Origin: Phanerodontia chrysosporium
Taxonomy: Eukaryota; Basidiomycota; Agaricomycetes; Polyporales; Phanerochaetaceae
DNA: 64,000 nt
Reading direction: 5' to 3'
Assembly (NCBI GenBank): GCA_001910725.1
Contig: MJGA01000015.1
Span: 310,001-374,000, forward strand
In this document: positions 10,101-20,752 of the stretch, piece by piece
Position numbering within the stretch: the first letter of the stretch is position 1
How the letters are laid out: each line of letters begins with the position of its first letter
Made by a program: the position numbers and the translations under genes
The notes under the pieces: model-generated
What the model was told of the DNA's origin: nothing
The model's input: the letters and a program-made list of their open reading frames with translations, nothing else
Databases searched by the model: none

Positions 10101-13100
10101 GTGTCTCACGGGCGCGACGATCATCCAGATGGCGCGGCAGCTCGTCGAGCAGATCGGGCGGCCGCTCGAGCTCGACACGGACGGTATCTGGTGCATGCTG
10201 CCCGGCATCTTCCCCGAGAACTTCAAGTTCAAGCTCGCGAACGGGAAGGCTATCGCGTTCTCATACCCGTGTACGATGCTCAACCACCTCGTCCACGCGC
10301 AATTCACGAACCATCAGTACCACGACCTCGACCCCGAGACTGGCGAGTACAAGATCCACAGCGAGAACTCGATTTTCTTCGAGCTAGATGGGCCATACAA
10401 GGCGATGATCCTGCCCTCCTCAAAGGAGGAAGACAAGCTGCTGAAGAAGCGATACGCCGTGTTCAACGACGACGGCTCACTGGCGGAGTTGAAGGGCTTT
10501 GAGGTCAAGCGGCGAGGAGAGCTGCAGCTCATCAAGATCTTCCAGTCCCAGATCTTCGAGAAATTCTTGCTTGGTACGACGACCGAGGAGTGTTATGCCG
10601 CCGTCGCACAAGTCGCGGACCGCTGGCTCGACGTTCTCTTCAGCAAGGCCGACAGCCTCTCCGACGAAGAGCTCGTCGAGCTCATTGCGGAGAACCGCAG
10701 CATGTCTAAGACCCTCGCGGAGTATGCCGGCCAGAAGTCGACTTCGATTAGCACGGCGAAACGGCTCGCCGAGTTCTTGGGCGACCAGATGGTCAAGGAC
10801 AAGGGTCTCGCATGCAAATTCATCATCTCTGCGAAGCCGCTTGGCGCGCCCGTGACCGAGCGTGCGGTGCCCGTCGCGATCTTCTCCGCCGAGGAGAGCG
10901 TGAAGCGAACGTACCTACGCAAGTGGCTCAAGGACAACAGCCTGACCAACTTCGACCTCCGGTCGATTCTCGACTGGGACTACTACATCGAGCGCCTCGG
11001 CTCCGTCATCCAGAAACTCATCACGATCCCCGCCGCGATGCAGAAGGTCGCGAATCCCGTGCCGCGCATCCGCCACCCCGACTGGCTGCACCGCCGCGTC
11101 GTCGCGCAGGGCGACAAGTTCCGGCAGCACAAGATGACGGAGTACTTCAGCAAGATGGCCGTCGACGCGGTGCCGAGCCAGCACACCGAGGGCGATATCG
11201 AGGACTTTGGCGGCACGCAGGGACAGGGCCCGGAGGGGCGCAAGCGCATCGCGGTCGTCAACCGCAAGCCTATGCGCCGCGAGGAGACTCCCGAGCCAGA
11301 GTCGGAGGCGCAGCCGCCCAAAGTGAAGCCGGAGGTCAACTATTCCGCGTGGCTCAAGGGGGCAAGGGTCCGCTGGAGGCAAAGGCTGGCCAGGAAGCTC
11401 GGCTTTACTGACGACACCGTCGTCCCAGAAATGTTCAAGAGCGTCAGGGTCAAGAACAACAGCCGCTGGGACATCGTGCAGATCCGCCAGACGCGCACGC
11501 CGGGAAAGTTCACGCTCTGGCTGTCTACAGACACCGGCCTTGTGTCCGTGCCGCTCCGCATCCCAAGGGAGTTCTATGTGCACTTGCGCCTGACGCCCAA
11601 GCGAGACCACTTCCGGACCGACATGTACAGCGTGGAGAAGGTGGTGCGCACGCTGCCGCGCGATCAGCCTTGCGTCAACCTGTACAAGCTGTCCGTCCGG
11701 GAGGAGACGTTCCTCGAGGAGCAGGAGCACTTCATCCACCTCACGAATGACCCAAGTGTCGATGGGGTGTATGAGCAACAGGTAAGCATATGATCTGCAA
11801 TGTGTGGCGACCTGCTCTGAATCGCTATATAGGTGCCGCTAGTCACTCGTGCTCTGCTCAAGCTTGGCAAGACATGTGTCACCGACATCAGCGGCTTGAC
11901 ACTCAACCGCGCCGAGGTGACCGGATTCGACCTGAACCAACTTGACAGGGCGATGGGCAACTCCTCTCGCTCGAAGTACCTGGACGAAGGACGCGCCGCT
12001 AAGTATGCGCTGCTCTTCCATGCAATGTCCAGCTCTGCGAACGTCCATGTGTTCGCACTGTTCCTCCCGTCGGGTCCCGTCAGGCTGCATATTGTCGACC
12101 CAGCGACCCGCCGTCAGGCACTCGTCAGGTTGCCGGAGACGTATCTCGACTTGTTGAACAAGCGGCCGAACCCTGGCGCCAACGCCGCCTTCACATACCC
12201 AGATACTCTCGAGTTCACCACTACCTACCACGCGAATGACCTCACTGCTCTTAAAGCTCTCTCCCGCGAACTTGGTCTCCTTGAGAACCAGGGTTTGACG
12301 ATGGTGATCTCCTCATTGAAGGAGCAGACGTACTTCGACTCGTATGTCCCTAAGCTGGCCAAGTTCCCGGTACTCTCGATGTCGAAGGCCAAGGCCCTCC
12401 ACTCCCTTGATGTTCTCCCGTGGCAGCCGGCTGCTGCCCAGAAGATGATTCGTCGCTACCTCACCCTTGGTGCCTGGTTAGACCGTACCATCGCTCTTGC
12501 TGACTACTACGATGTGCCCATCGGGCACATCGACGGAGACCAGCCGCTGTTGCTTGCCGACATCGAGTTCGCAAGGCGATTGACTGCTCAAGATATTCTG
12601 CTCTGGTGGTCGCCGACGGACCGACCGGACTTGGGCGGTATCGAAGACGACCGCCGGCCAACCGAGGAGCTGCCAAAGACGGAGTTCATGTCTCCAGGAT
12701 GCTACTCAAACGTCTGCTTGGAGGTCACTGTCCGGAATCTCGCAGTTGATGCGGTCCTGCACTCGATGATCGTGAATGAGCTGGAAGGCAGCGGTGGCGC
12801 CACGGCATTCGACGCGACGAAGAACTTGGATCAGTACGCCGGCGAGGATACGCAGAAAGACTTGACGTTGGGCGAGTCCAGTGTCTCACCGGTTACGTTC
12901 AGCATCCTCAGGAGCATGGTGAAGACGTGGCTGCTTGATAAAATCCAGGGCAACTTCGAGAGCCCGGCCTCGCTTGCCATAGACCACTTCTGGCGATGGA
13001 TCAGCTCAAACGCTTCGAATCTCTACGAACCCAGTCTGCATCGCTTTGTCCATGGTCTCATGCGGAAGACGTTCATCCAGATGCTTGCCGAGTTCAAACG

Positions 13101-14302
13101 CCTTGGCTCGCATGTGGTCTATGCCGACCTGAGTAGGATCCTTCTAGTCACCTCCAAACCGCCGGGGACAGCGCACGCATATGCCACCTACATCACCACT
13201 GCCGTCACCTCTCATGAGCTCTTCCAACATGTATACCTTCATACAGAACGCTTCTACGACTTTCTCATCTTCATGGATCCCGCAAATCTGGCCGGTATCG
13301 TCTGTGAAGACCCACTTGCGGTGGACCCACCAGAGGAGCTCTGCCTAGAGATGCGCTGGAACATCCAGTCATTCCTGCCGCCTGCCATTCAAGAAGACTT
13401 CAAGAAGGCTATTCGAAACTTCCTTGTCGAGTTCTTCAAGGTCAAGCAGAAGGGCAATGCTGGAGGCCGGGCTCCGCTTCGTATGATTCAGAACGACGGG
13501 CCGGACGCAACGCAGCAGGACATCGGGAAGACCAAAGAGCAGGAAGACAGCAAGGAGTTCATCCAACGCAAGCTCCTGCGAAGGATGCTCAAGATGGTCG
13601 GGAACGTCATCGAACGACATAGAGAAGCCATGATGGACGAAGAAGCCTTGTCTCAGTGGCAGTTCCCGTGCTTCCTGGGTCGCACCTGCATATGACCAAC
13701 CCCGTACTCGAGTTCGTCAAATTCACCTGTGCGGTCTTCGCTCTGTCCAAGGAATACCAGATCGAGGTCGGCCTGCTCAAGCGCAATCTCCTCGAGCTTG
13801 TCGGCGTGCGGGAGTTCTCCCCCGAGGCGGCATTCCAGAATCCTTGCGAGCCGCTGAAGCTGTCGAACGTGCCCTGCCGCCACTGCGACTCCCTGCGCGA
13901 CTTCGACTTCTGCCGAGACCCAGAGCTCCTCGAGCTTGCCGGCCAAAATGTGGCTCGTTGGACATGCGCGAACTGCTACGGAGAGTATGACCGCACGATG
14001 ATCGAGTTTGCGCTCATCGAGATGGTGTGGGAGCTTGAGCGGAGGTTCGCGCAGCAGGACTTGCGGTGCACAAAATGCAAGCAGATACAGTCGGACAACG
14101 TCTCGCGCTTCTGCCAGTGTTCAGGCAACTATCAGCTCACGATCAGCAAGGCCGACGTCCGAAGACGGCTGCGTACTATGGTCAATGTAGCATTGGTCCA
14201 CAAATTCCCTAGGCTAAGGGTATGTTGCAATATTACCTGCTTAGAGCGTTGTGCTGACTCGCTTTACAGGAATGCGCTGAAGCTCTTCTCAGCTTATGGT
14301 AG
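7180..14302 (+). CDS. POL2: DNA polymerase epsilon catalytic subunit
   Basis: Nine exons: 7180-7461, 7515-7640, 7695-8420, 8471-8787, 8835-9015, 9063-9248, 9301-11781, 11833-14219 (containing a frame slip) and 14270-14302, giving about 2239 residues against 2222 in yeast. It replicates the nuclear leading strand. After an RGG-rich N-terminus come exonuclease motifs DIETTK (about 313), NGDFFDFPF and [13 protein letters not shown]. Polymerase motifs follow: DVAAMYPNI (about 663), NSFYGYV (about 851) and DTDGIWC (about 898). A Cys cluster [13 protein letters not shown] matches the iron-sulfur CysX site. The inactive second polymerase half and two C-terminal Cys pairs (PCRHC/CANC and CTKC/CQC) are present. 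At 13665-13667 the frame is broken: a run of three C must be four to read [11 protein letters not shown]. This is most likely a sequencing error in an essential gene. Confidence 0.97.
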
Positions 14303-14484
14303 ATCTAAATAAATCCTTCTCACTATCGCCGTTCCTTGTTTCCTTCGAGATCTTGTCGCTTTGCTGTCATATTGCTGTCGGATGATACCATATGTAACAC
14401 TCATGTATCCATAGAGCACACCGACCTAATCCACTGCTTGATTATATGATCCGGCGGAGATGAGCCTATGAAACTAGACATTCG

Positions 14485-16448
14485 TTAGAGCGGTCCATAG
14501 CCAACCTCGACGCTAGGAGGGGCCGTCTCCTCCAGCTTAGGAGAATCCAGGCCCATTTCTCCCCTGAGATCCTCGTAAAACTCCCGGGTCATTCCTGCCT
14601 TCTCCCTGTCCTCCACATTGAACGGCCCCTTCACGTCGCCTCTCCAGCCACGGCGCACCTCGTCTCTGAAAGTCTTGACAGGATCGACGCCTTCGCGCTC
14701 GCACAGCCAAGTGAACCAGCGATGCCCAGCGGTGACGTGCGTCACTTCGTCAGCATGTATGATCTCGAGCACCTTCACGCTCTCCTCGTCACCCGCACGC
14801 GCAAACTTGGCGATGGTACCCGGATTAACGTCGAGCCCGCGTGCCTCGTGCACGAGGTGGATAATCGCGAGTCGTGCGCGCAGCGAGCCGAACGTCGCCC
14901 GTGCGGACTCCCAGAGCGCGGCGTGCACCGGAGCGAGCCGTACGGCGTCGACGGGGACAGCGCCGCGAGGCGCGATGTGAGCAACGTGAAGTGCTTCGAT
15001 TCGTCCAGTGCCATCTTGGTGAAGTCCGAGAAGAATGCGGGTGGAAGGTCGGGGTTGTTCGGGCCAAAGCGAGCAATGATGTCCCATCTGAGAGACGTTA
15101 GCACATCCCCGTGTCGCATTTTTAGAGGACCTACGCTAGGTCAATACTACGAGTTGGTCGAAATGAGTTCTTGCCGCCATACTGAGGTAGAGGATATGTC
15201 ACGTACGCCCACTGTTCGATATTCGCGAGGGCATGAAGCATCATGGCCCTGCTCTTGCGCTTGCCCATCTGCCTCGAGTCCACTGTATTCTTCGCGATAG
15301 CTTCCTCGCGAGGAGGCTCCTCCGGTGGCCGAGGGGCACTAGCAGAGCGATGACCAATAGATTTAATTGCTCCTGTCCGGAACGCGTTTACAGCATGTCT
15401 TGTTCGTTGAACCTAGCGGAAAGATAAATACCACACCCGGGCGGAGATTCAAGACGGAGAACCTACCTTTAATGTAGGGTCTGCGGTGTTCAAAATGAGG
15501 ACTGCCCACTCAATGAGCGTTTTTGGAGGGTTTTCCAGTGGCACAACTGGCTCAGGCGGAAGGCCTGCGCGTTTTTCAGCTTTTGATGACAAGGAAAGGT
15601 GAGACAGGTCTAGAGGTGGAGGTGGAGGATCCGCGAAATCTGGACAGAGGCACCAGTTAGAGAGGTCAAAGAACAGGCCAGTCAAGTTTTACCTTCCGAG
15701 ACGGGTCTGAGTTCGACGAGTCTCCAATTTGTACCGCCTTCTGGAGTTTCTACCCATACCTTTTCCTCGGGTGGTTCGGAATCGTCCGGGCGCACCTGGA
15801 CAGCATACGTGCATGCTTTAAGCCCTGTTTCGCTATGTCCGGTCTTTAAATCGAAGTCGTATCTAATCCGGCAACGAGAATCAGGTTCTATGCTCTAGCA
15901 TTATCAACTCGTACCGACCTGTGCCATGGGCAAACGAGGACCAAGTTGTTATCGCACTCCTCGATCTCCGCATGCGAGATATCTGCGCCGAGGTGTGGAC
16001 ACTGCGCTTCCATGGCATACAGCTGCTGAGCAATACTCTGCGACTCTTCCGCAGAAGGTTGGTCCTCCGGATTGGTACCATCATTCGCGATGACGCTCTC
16101 CGTAGGCGTGAGTCTGAAAAGAATAAGTTGATGATACACCCCCTCTTGTGACCTCAATGTCAGCAAGAAGCGAAAGTGTGTCAACAGCTTCTTCAAAGGC
16201 GAGACGCTGCAAATGCATGACCAATTTTAGGGGTTTCGTCATGGACTCAAAACGAACCCTTACAGAAGAAAATCTGTCGCCATATTGTGACGAGAACCAG
16301 CGGCCCTGCTGTGCCAACGGGTGAAGAGGACTGGCCTCGAGAAGACTGGTCGAAACCTGCTAGGTTTCAGAAGTGAGTTGTGGTACAACTTTGTACATGA
16401 ATTTTACCTGGTCGAGTTGAGGAAGAGTGCACGGTAGAAAATGGTCAT
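14485..16448 (-). CDS. Rieske [2Fe-2S] - DUF455 (ferritin-like) fusion protein, possibly mitochondrial
   Basis: Eight minus-strand exons: 16448-16408, 16356-16264, 16206-15919, 15862-15693, 15639-15467, 15412-15207, 15146-15135 and 15087-14485. The first about 40 residues are Arg-rich with no acidic residue, like a mitochondrial presequence; a later in-frame Met could skip it. A Rieske domain follows with the paired ligands CPHLGA and CPWHRYDFD. The C-terminal half is DUF455, with IEWAVLIL at its start and Glu/His metal-ligand helices (DESKHF, HEARGLDV, ADEVTHV). Exon 7 is 12 nt and supplies IDLA of the conserved NIEQWAIDLAWDII. At 14930-14931 one base is missing (CC should be CCC) to keep SLPVHAALWES in frame. 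DUF455 enzymes are carboxylate-bridged diiron-like proteins related to MiaE. Here the Rieske domain would be its electron donor, which is inference. Confidence 0.88.
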
Positions 16449-17214
16449 GACCGGAATCGAACCGAACTCCGGCTTGCGATCATCCAGCTGCACCACAACA
16501 AATTAGGCAATCCTCCGACCGCTCTCTTGACGGCAACACTCAACTTCCCTCTCAGGCATATCGCGAGCGTAGGTCTTGACAAGAACGTCAACAGTGCGTA
16601 CGACATGCAGCAAATGTTAGGATGTGGAGCAGGCGTCTAGGTGAGCTACCACTGAGTTGTTATTCAACATACCACCTTCGGGGCTCATGTAGAGTCCGAG
16701 TCGTAGATCAGCTGCCAGCCCAGATCCTCTGCCCGGCTCCGTTTGTCGAGTCTCAGGTTAGCTTCAGGACGTGAGAGATGTGGTCGTTGCTGAGATTGTG
16801 TTCAGCGATAAGAGCTCCCTGCGGGCGACAACCCTGACAAACGTTAACTTTCACATACTCTCCGAGCATTGTGGCGTGGATTTAGCCGGTAAGTCTCCAT
16901 TATGCGATCAGACGCACTGCGGTCCGAGACAGCAGACCTCACGTACAGGTCCGGAGTTCTTCAGTTAACCTTCCTTGCGATATTATAGGCATTGCATACC
17001 GAGCGCGTACAGGAGAAGGGCCTCCACCTGATGCTGGTACACGTTGCGGATGTGGTACCCCATAAACGTTGCGGCCCGCTTCATGACGCTTGGCAACATC
17101 ACGTTGGCCGTGTGCCAGACTGGTCTTGCTAGACGTTTCTCCGTTGAGCTCAAAGAGTCATATGCCCTCCCTTTCGCGCCCCGGATACCCTGCATTGTGA
17201 AGCGTATATAAGCA
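16449..17214. other. Divergent intergenic region between Rieske-DUF455 and GH12 genes
   Basis: Two short minus-strand stretches (about 16560-16620 and 16695-16790) look faintly protein-like, but they do not join through credible splice sites and carry no recognisable domain. I treat the stretch as a double promoter. Confidence 0.4.
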
Positions 17215-17222
17215 ACGCTGGG
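17215..17222 (+). promoter_or_regulatory. TATA box of the GH12 gene
   Basis: TATATAAG lies about 27-34 bp upstream of the ATG at 17249, implying a very short leader. Confidence 0.6.
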
Positions 17223-17248
17223 TTGCCCACCTCAAGCCGTCAAACAAG

Positions 17249-18193
17249 ATGTTTCCCAACCTTCTTGCGCTCTTACCTCTCGTCTCCCTTGTCCTGGGCT
17301 CGCCTGCACCGGCTGAGCTAGAATCCCGTGCGAGCATCGACACATCCTCACACTGCGGACAATGGGATACCGTCACCGCAGGGCAGTACGAAATGTTCCT
17401 TGATCAGTGGGGCATCTCCGGCGCGTCCGGGTCGCAGTGCGCGAACTTGATCAGCCTCAGTGGCTCGACCATCTCATGGAAGACGACTTGGTCGTGGTCC
17501 GGAGGCTCGGGTGGCGTGAAGTCATTCACGAACATCCAGCTCAACCAAGGCATCAACAAACAGCTCAGCGCTATTTCAAGCATGCCTGTAAGACTAAACC
17601 CGCATATATTCGGGACCTCGTGACTGATTTGCACCCGCAGACAACCTGGCAGTGGTCTCAGAGCAGTTCCGGAACAGTCGTCGCCGACATAGCGTACGAC
17701 CTCTTCACATCGAATTCCCCCGGCGGTTCGAACGTCAACGAGATCATGATATGGCTTGCAAACTACAATGCCGGACCCATCTCATCCAGCTACAGCTCGA
17801 GCGGCCAACCCGTACCCGTTGCGTCGGGCATCAGCCTCGCAGGGCACACTTGGAACCTCTACAGCGGCTCGAACGGCGCGAACAACGTGTTCTCGTTCTT
17901 GCCAACCAGTGGTACCATCACGAACTTTAGCGGTGATGTCAAGGCTTTCTTGAATGTACGTGCTACCCGGTCCACGAATAAAACGATCGGATATTGATGA
18001 CATCGCAGTATCTCGTGCAAAACGAAGGCGTCAGTAGCTCGCAGTACCTAGTCACGGCTCAAGCTGGAACGGAAGCGACTTCTGGTTCAGCAACCCTCAC
18101 TACGTATGTGTCTCCCGCTGGCAAGACCAGATGAATCGAATAGCTGACTGGTTATCCCGCAACAGCACGGCATATAGTTTGGCTATCAACTAG
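17249..18193 (+). CDS. Secreted GH12 endoglucanase (cellulase/xyloglucanase family)
   Basis: Four exons, 17249-17587, 17641-17955, 18009-18103 and 18166-18193, encode 258 residues, the usual GH12 size. A signal peptide (about 1-18) and short propeptide precede the jelly-roll domain beginning with CGQWDT. The nucleophile Glu is in NEIMIWLANY (about 147), in the family's xx-EIMxWL setting after the YDLFTS strand. The acid/base Glu is in the C-terminal LVQNEGV (about 224). Fungal GH12 enzymes cut beta-1,4-glucan or xyloglucan outside the cell. There is no carbohydrate-binding module. Activity on cellulose versus xyloglucan cannot be told from sequence. It complements the GH10 xylanase 12 kb away, but the two are not clustered. 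Confidence 0.95.
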
Positions 18194-18240
18194 TAGAGTC
18201 ATGAACAACTCGAACAAACCTTTGGCTATCTATGTGATTG

Positions 18241-20250
18241 TTAGCAATCGTTCCCAGGGTTTTCCGCAGAGTGACGTAAGGCCCGTATCTTGGCCTGCTC
18301 TTTGTTACGCTCTATGCCCTTCTGTATCTCCTTGTCCCAGTCCGTGCCCAGCCAGACGACAGCATACTCGCCGAAGCCTACGATAAACAGCGCAACAACT
18401 TGACCTACATAGGTAACACATGAGATGAAGTGGTACCTGAGGAACTGGGAGACAGCGACATACCTATCCACAAGCCTTGTAACCCCATGTGTGTTCGACT
18501 ATTGAAGGCGAGAGTGATCCCCATCGGCAGGGCGAGCACGTAGTACGCAATGAGGTTGAAGAGGGCACCGAGATGTTGTCGGCCTTGCCCTCGGAGGACG
18601 CCTCCGCACGACCCAGCTAGGCCGTCAGCAATCTAGAAATGTCATTGAGCTTCAGCGGGGGGCAGAGAAAGAAGTGACGTACCTGAAATGATGCGACCAG
18701 AGGCATGACCTTGCTCACAAGACGTACTACGTCCGGCTCGTCACTGAAAAGATAGCCAAAGACCTGATCGACAGTGACTAGGTGAGGCTAAATGACGGGG
18801 AGTGCACCAGAATCTTACATTTTTCGTGACAAGGAGAGAGGCCATGACGAATCCACCTACAATCACGCTGAGGAAGGCGGACATATGGCTCGCACGCTTG
18901 GCCAACGCTGCCGAGCGCGAGCCGATGTAGTTCCCGACGCGGGTCGATGCTGCGACGCCGATGCCGAACGGTATGGTATTCAAGACTGGTGCGCGACTTA
19001 GATATGTCCTACCCAGACATGAAGAGAACATACTTTGATCTGCTGTCATGATGATAGATTGTGCCGCCAGAGGTAGAGCTCCTAGCCTGCCTGCAGCTAA
19101 GGCGACGATTTCGAAGGCAGCCCTAGAGGATGAAGTCAGTGGTTGTTGGAGAAGTCATACAGGTGACGCCAACCATTCAGTGCCGACCATGAGTATGCCT
19201 GGGATGGCAAGCTTAAGGAACTCGATACAGCTACTGAAGTCAAGGACTGTGGCAAGATCCAGGCCGCCCCATGTTCCATTGCGTTGATGAGCGGGGGAAA
19301 GGCGAGTCACGATAACAAGCAAGAAGAAGGCAAGCCAATAGCTGAGTGATAGCGCCAACGGGGATCCTAGAAAGCGCAGAGGCGTGTGATGGACGAGCAG
19401 GATGTTGAGCAGAACATTCACGGGTAGAACTGCAATCAACACAGCAGTCGAGGCGCGCATAATACCTGTAACATCTTTTCAGGACATCCATCTCGCACGA
19501 TGCGCAGAGCAGCTTACCTTGGCATTGCAAGTACTTCTTGAGACTCTCGAAGGCGATGTACCCAGGGGCGCCAATGATGAGGATTCGAAGGAATGCCTGC
19601 ACGTCGCGTGACAGCCGCTCTGCCTGACCGAAAGCAAGAAGCACCGGATATGCATAGATCCAAAGGACGGCTACCGGAGCAAAGAGGAGCCAGAGGAGGA
19701 AGATACACCGCTGGAGGTGGATGGACACGTCCGTGCGCCGCTCACCTCCGGTGAAGGCCTGGGATCCTAAAGTGTCGAGGGCTGTCGTACCTCCGAGCGC
19801 GACGCACCACCCTAATTAGGTCAAGAGGAGACTATGGGACCCTTCGCAGTGTACGAGCAAAGAGATTTACTCGCCAGTGACCATGGCAAACATCAGTGAG
19901 AACGCTGCAGCGGACAGCTCGTCGGGGCCGAGGCGCCCGACGACGAGGATGGCCGATGTTGAATTGAGTTTTGCAAAGCATAGGATAAAATCACTGGATA
20001 TCGGGCGAGTTAGCGCGACCCCCCGCAGGCCCTAGCAGAGTGATGGTGAATGCCTACCCGGCACAGAGTCGACGAGGAGAGAAAGGAAGAGGCGCCCTGG
20101 GCCGCCAGCGTCCGTCGGAGGCGCCTCGCTGGCGGATTCGGAAGTTGTCGTCGTACCGCCATATGAGGCGGCCGTCGAGGGCGTCGCCGGCTCACTCTCG
20201 AGGAGCGGCTGCCTCTCGTCTCCTCCGGTGAGCTGGTGAGTGTCGTGCAT
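18241..20250 (-). CDS. MATE-family multidrug/organic cation efflux transporter
   Basis: Nine minus-strand exons: 20250-20058, 19993-19875, 19811-19518, 19465-19168, 19122-19034, 18985-18819, 18763-18683, 18632-18464 and 18404-18241, about 524 residues. A hydrophilic cytosolic N-terminus (about 60 residues) is followed by about twelve membrane helices with MATE landmarks: [20 protein letters not shown], the [24 protein letters not shown] segment and [12 protein letters not shown]. It ends in the charged [10 protein letters not shown] tail typical of fungal members. These proteins export drugs and metabolites using an ion gradient. The exon 2/3 intron begins with GC (GCGAGT), a non-canonical donor. 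The 19167 donor (GTCACC) is weak. One base is missing near 19957-19961 ([14 protein letters not shown] otherwise shifts frame). Confidence 0.92.
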
Positions 20251-20752
20251 GGGGAAAATTACGAGAGCAAGTCTGATGGCAATTTCTACCGCTAGTATTC
20301 ATACGCCCTTCTCGTGAGCGGGGCGACCGTCGTCTATCGACACGTTCACGACGTTCGGCCCACTCTGTCGGCCTAAAACTATGGTGTTGCCTCGAGGTGG
20401 AGAACTAAGTGCCTTTTTTGCGCTCTCCTTATCAAGGAAAGCTGATTAAAAGTGCCACGCAGCTCCTGACTTTCTCCATTTTGCCCGCCGGGCGATAAGA
20501 GGAGACAAATGGTGTCTCACTTGTTTCATCTCTCTGCCTCTGACTGGCCGCGCACGTCGTCACTCCGTGGCAAGCTATACCACGGGGAGCCGCCACGCCC
20601 CGAGATAGCAGTCATGAGATGGTACATGTGTAACTTTTCGGCGCCAGCGTTCGCCATGAGGTTTCCTGAGCATGCTGCTATTTAACCACTGCCTTTCGTC
20701 AGAGGAGCCCCAAGACTCAGTGTGTAGTCTTTCCCAACATCACTTGCTCCTC
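20251..20752. other. Divergent promoter region between MATE and ureohydrolase genes
   Basis: About 500 bp separate two divergently transcribed genes. No reading frame is supportable. A shared promoter is possible but not shown. Confidence 0.5.

Noticed and set aside
9543..11778. Long frames of 287-319 codons overlapping the polymerase gene on both strands
   Set aside because: They are shadows of a GC-rich, codon-biased gene and have no domains of their own.
16081..16317. Minus-strand frame reading LAFEEAVDTLSLLADIEVTRGG in front of the Rieske domain, suggesting another missing base
   Set aside because: An intron at 16207-16263 plus the alternative frame gives a continuous protein (SPLKKLLTHFRFLLTL...) with no missing base and with a fitting leader.
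16442..16500. Near-perfect tRNA A-box (16484-16495) and B-box (16453-16463) on the minus strand
   Set aside because: The boxes are only about 20 bases apart, no cloverleaf or acceptor stem forms, and the B-box overlaps the start region of the Rieske-DUF455 gene.
16560..16800. Possible additional minus-strand exons upstream of the Rieske-DUF455 gene
   Set aside because: Protein-like patches exist in different frames, but no intron pair joins them and a good start codon lies downstream.
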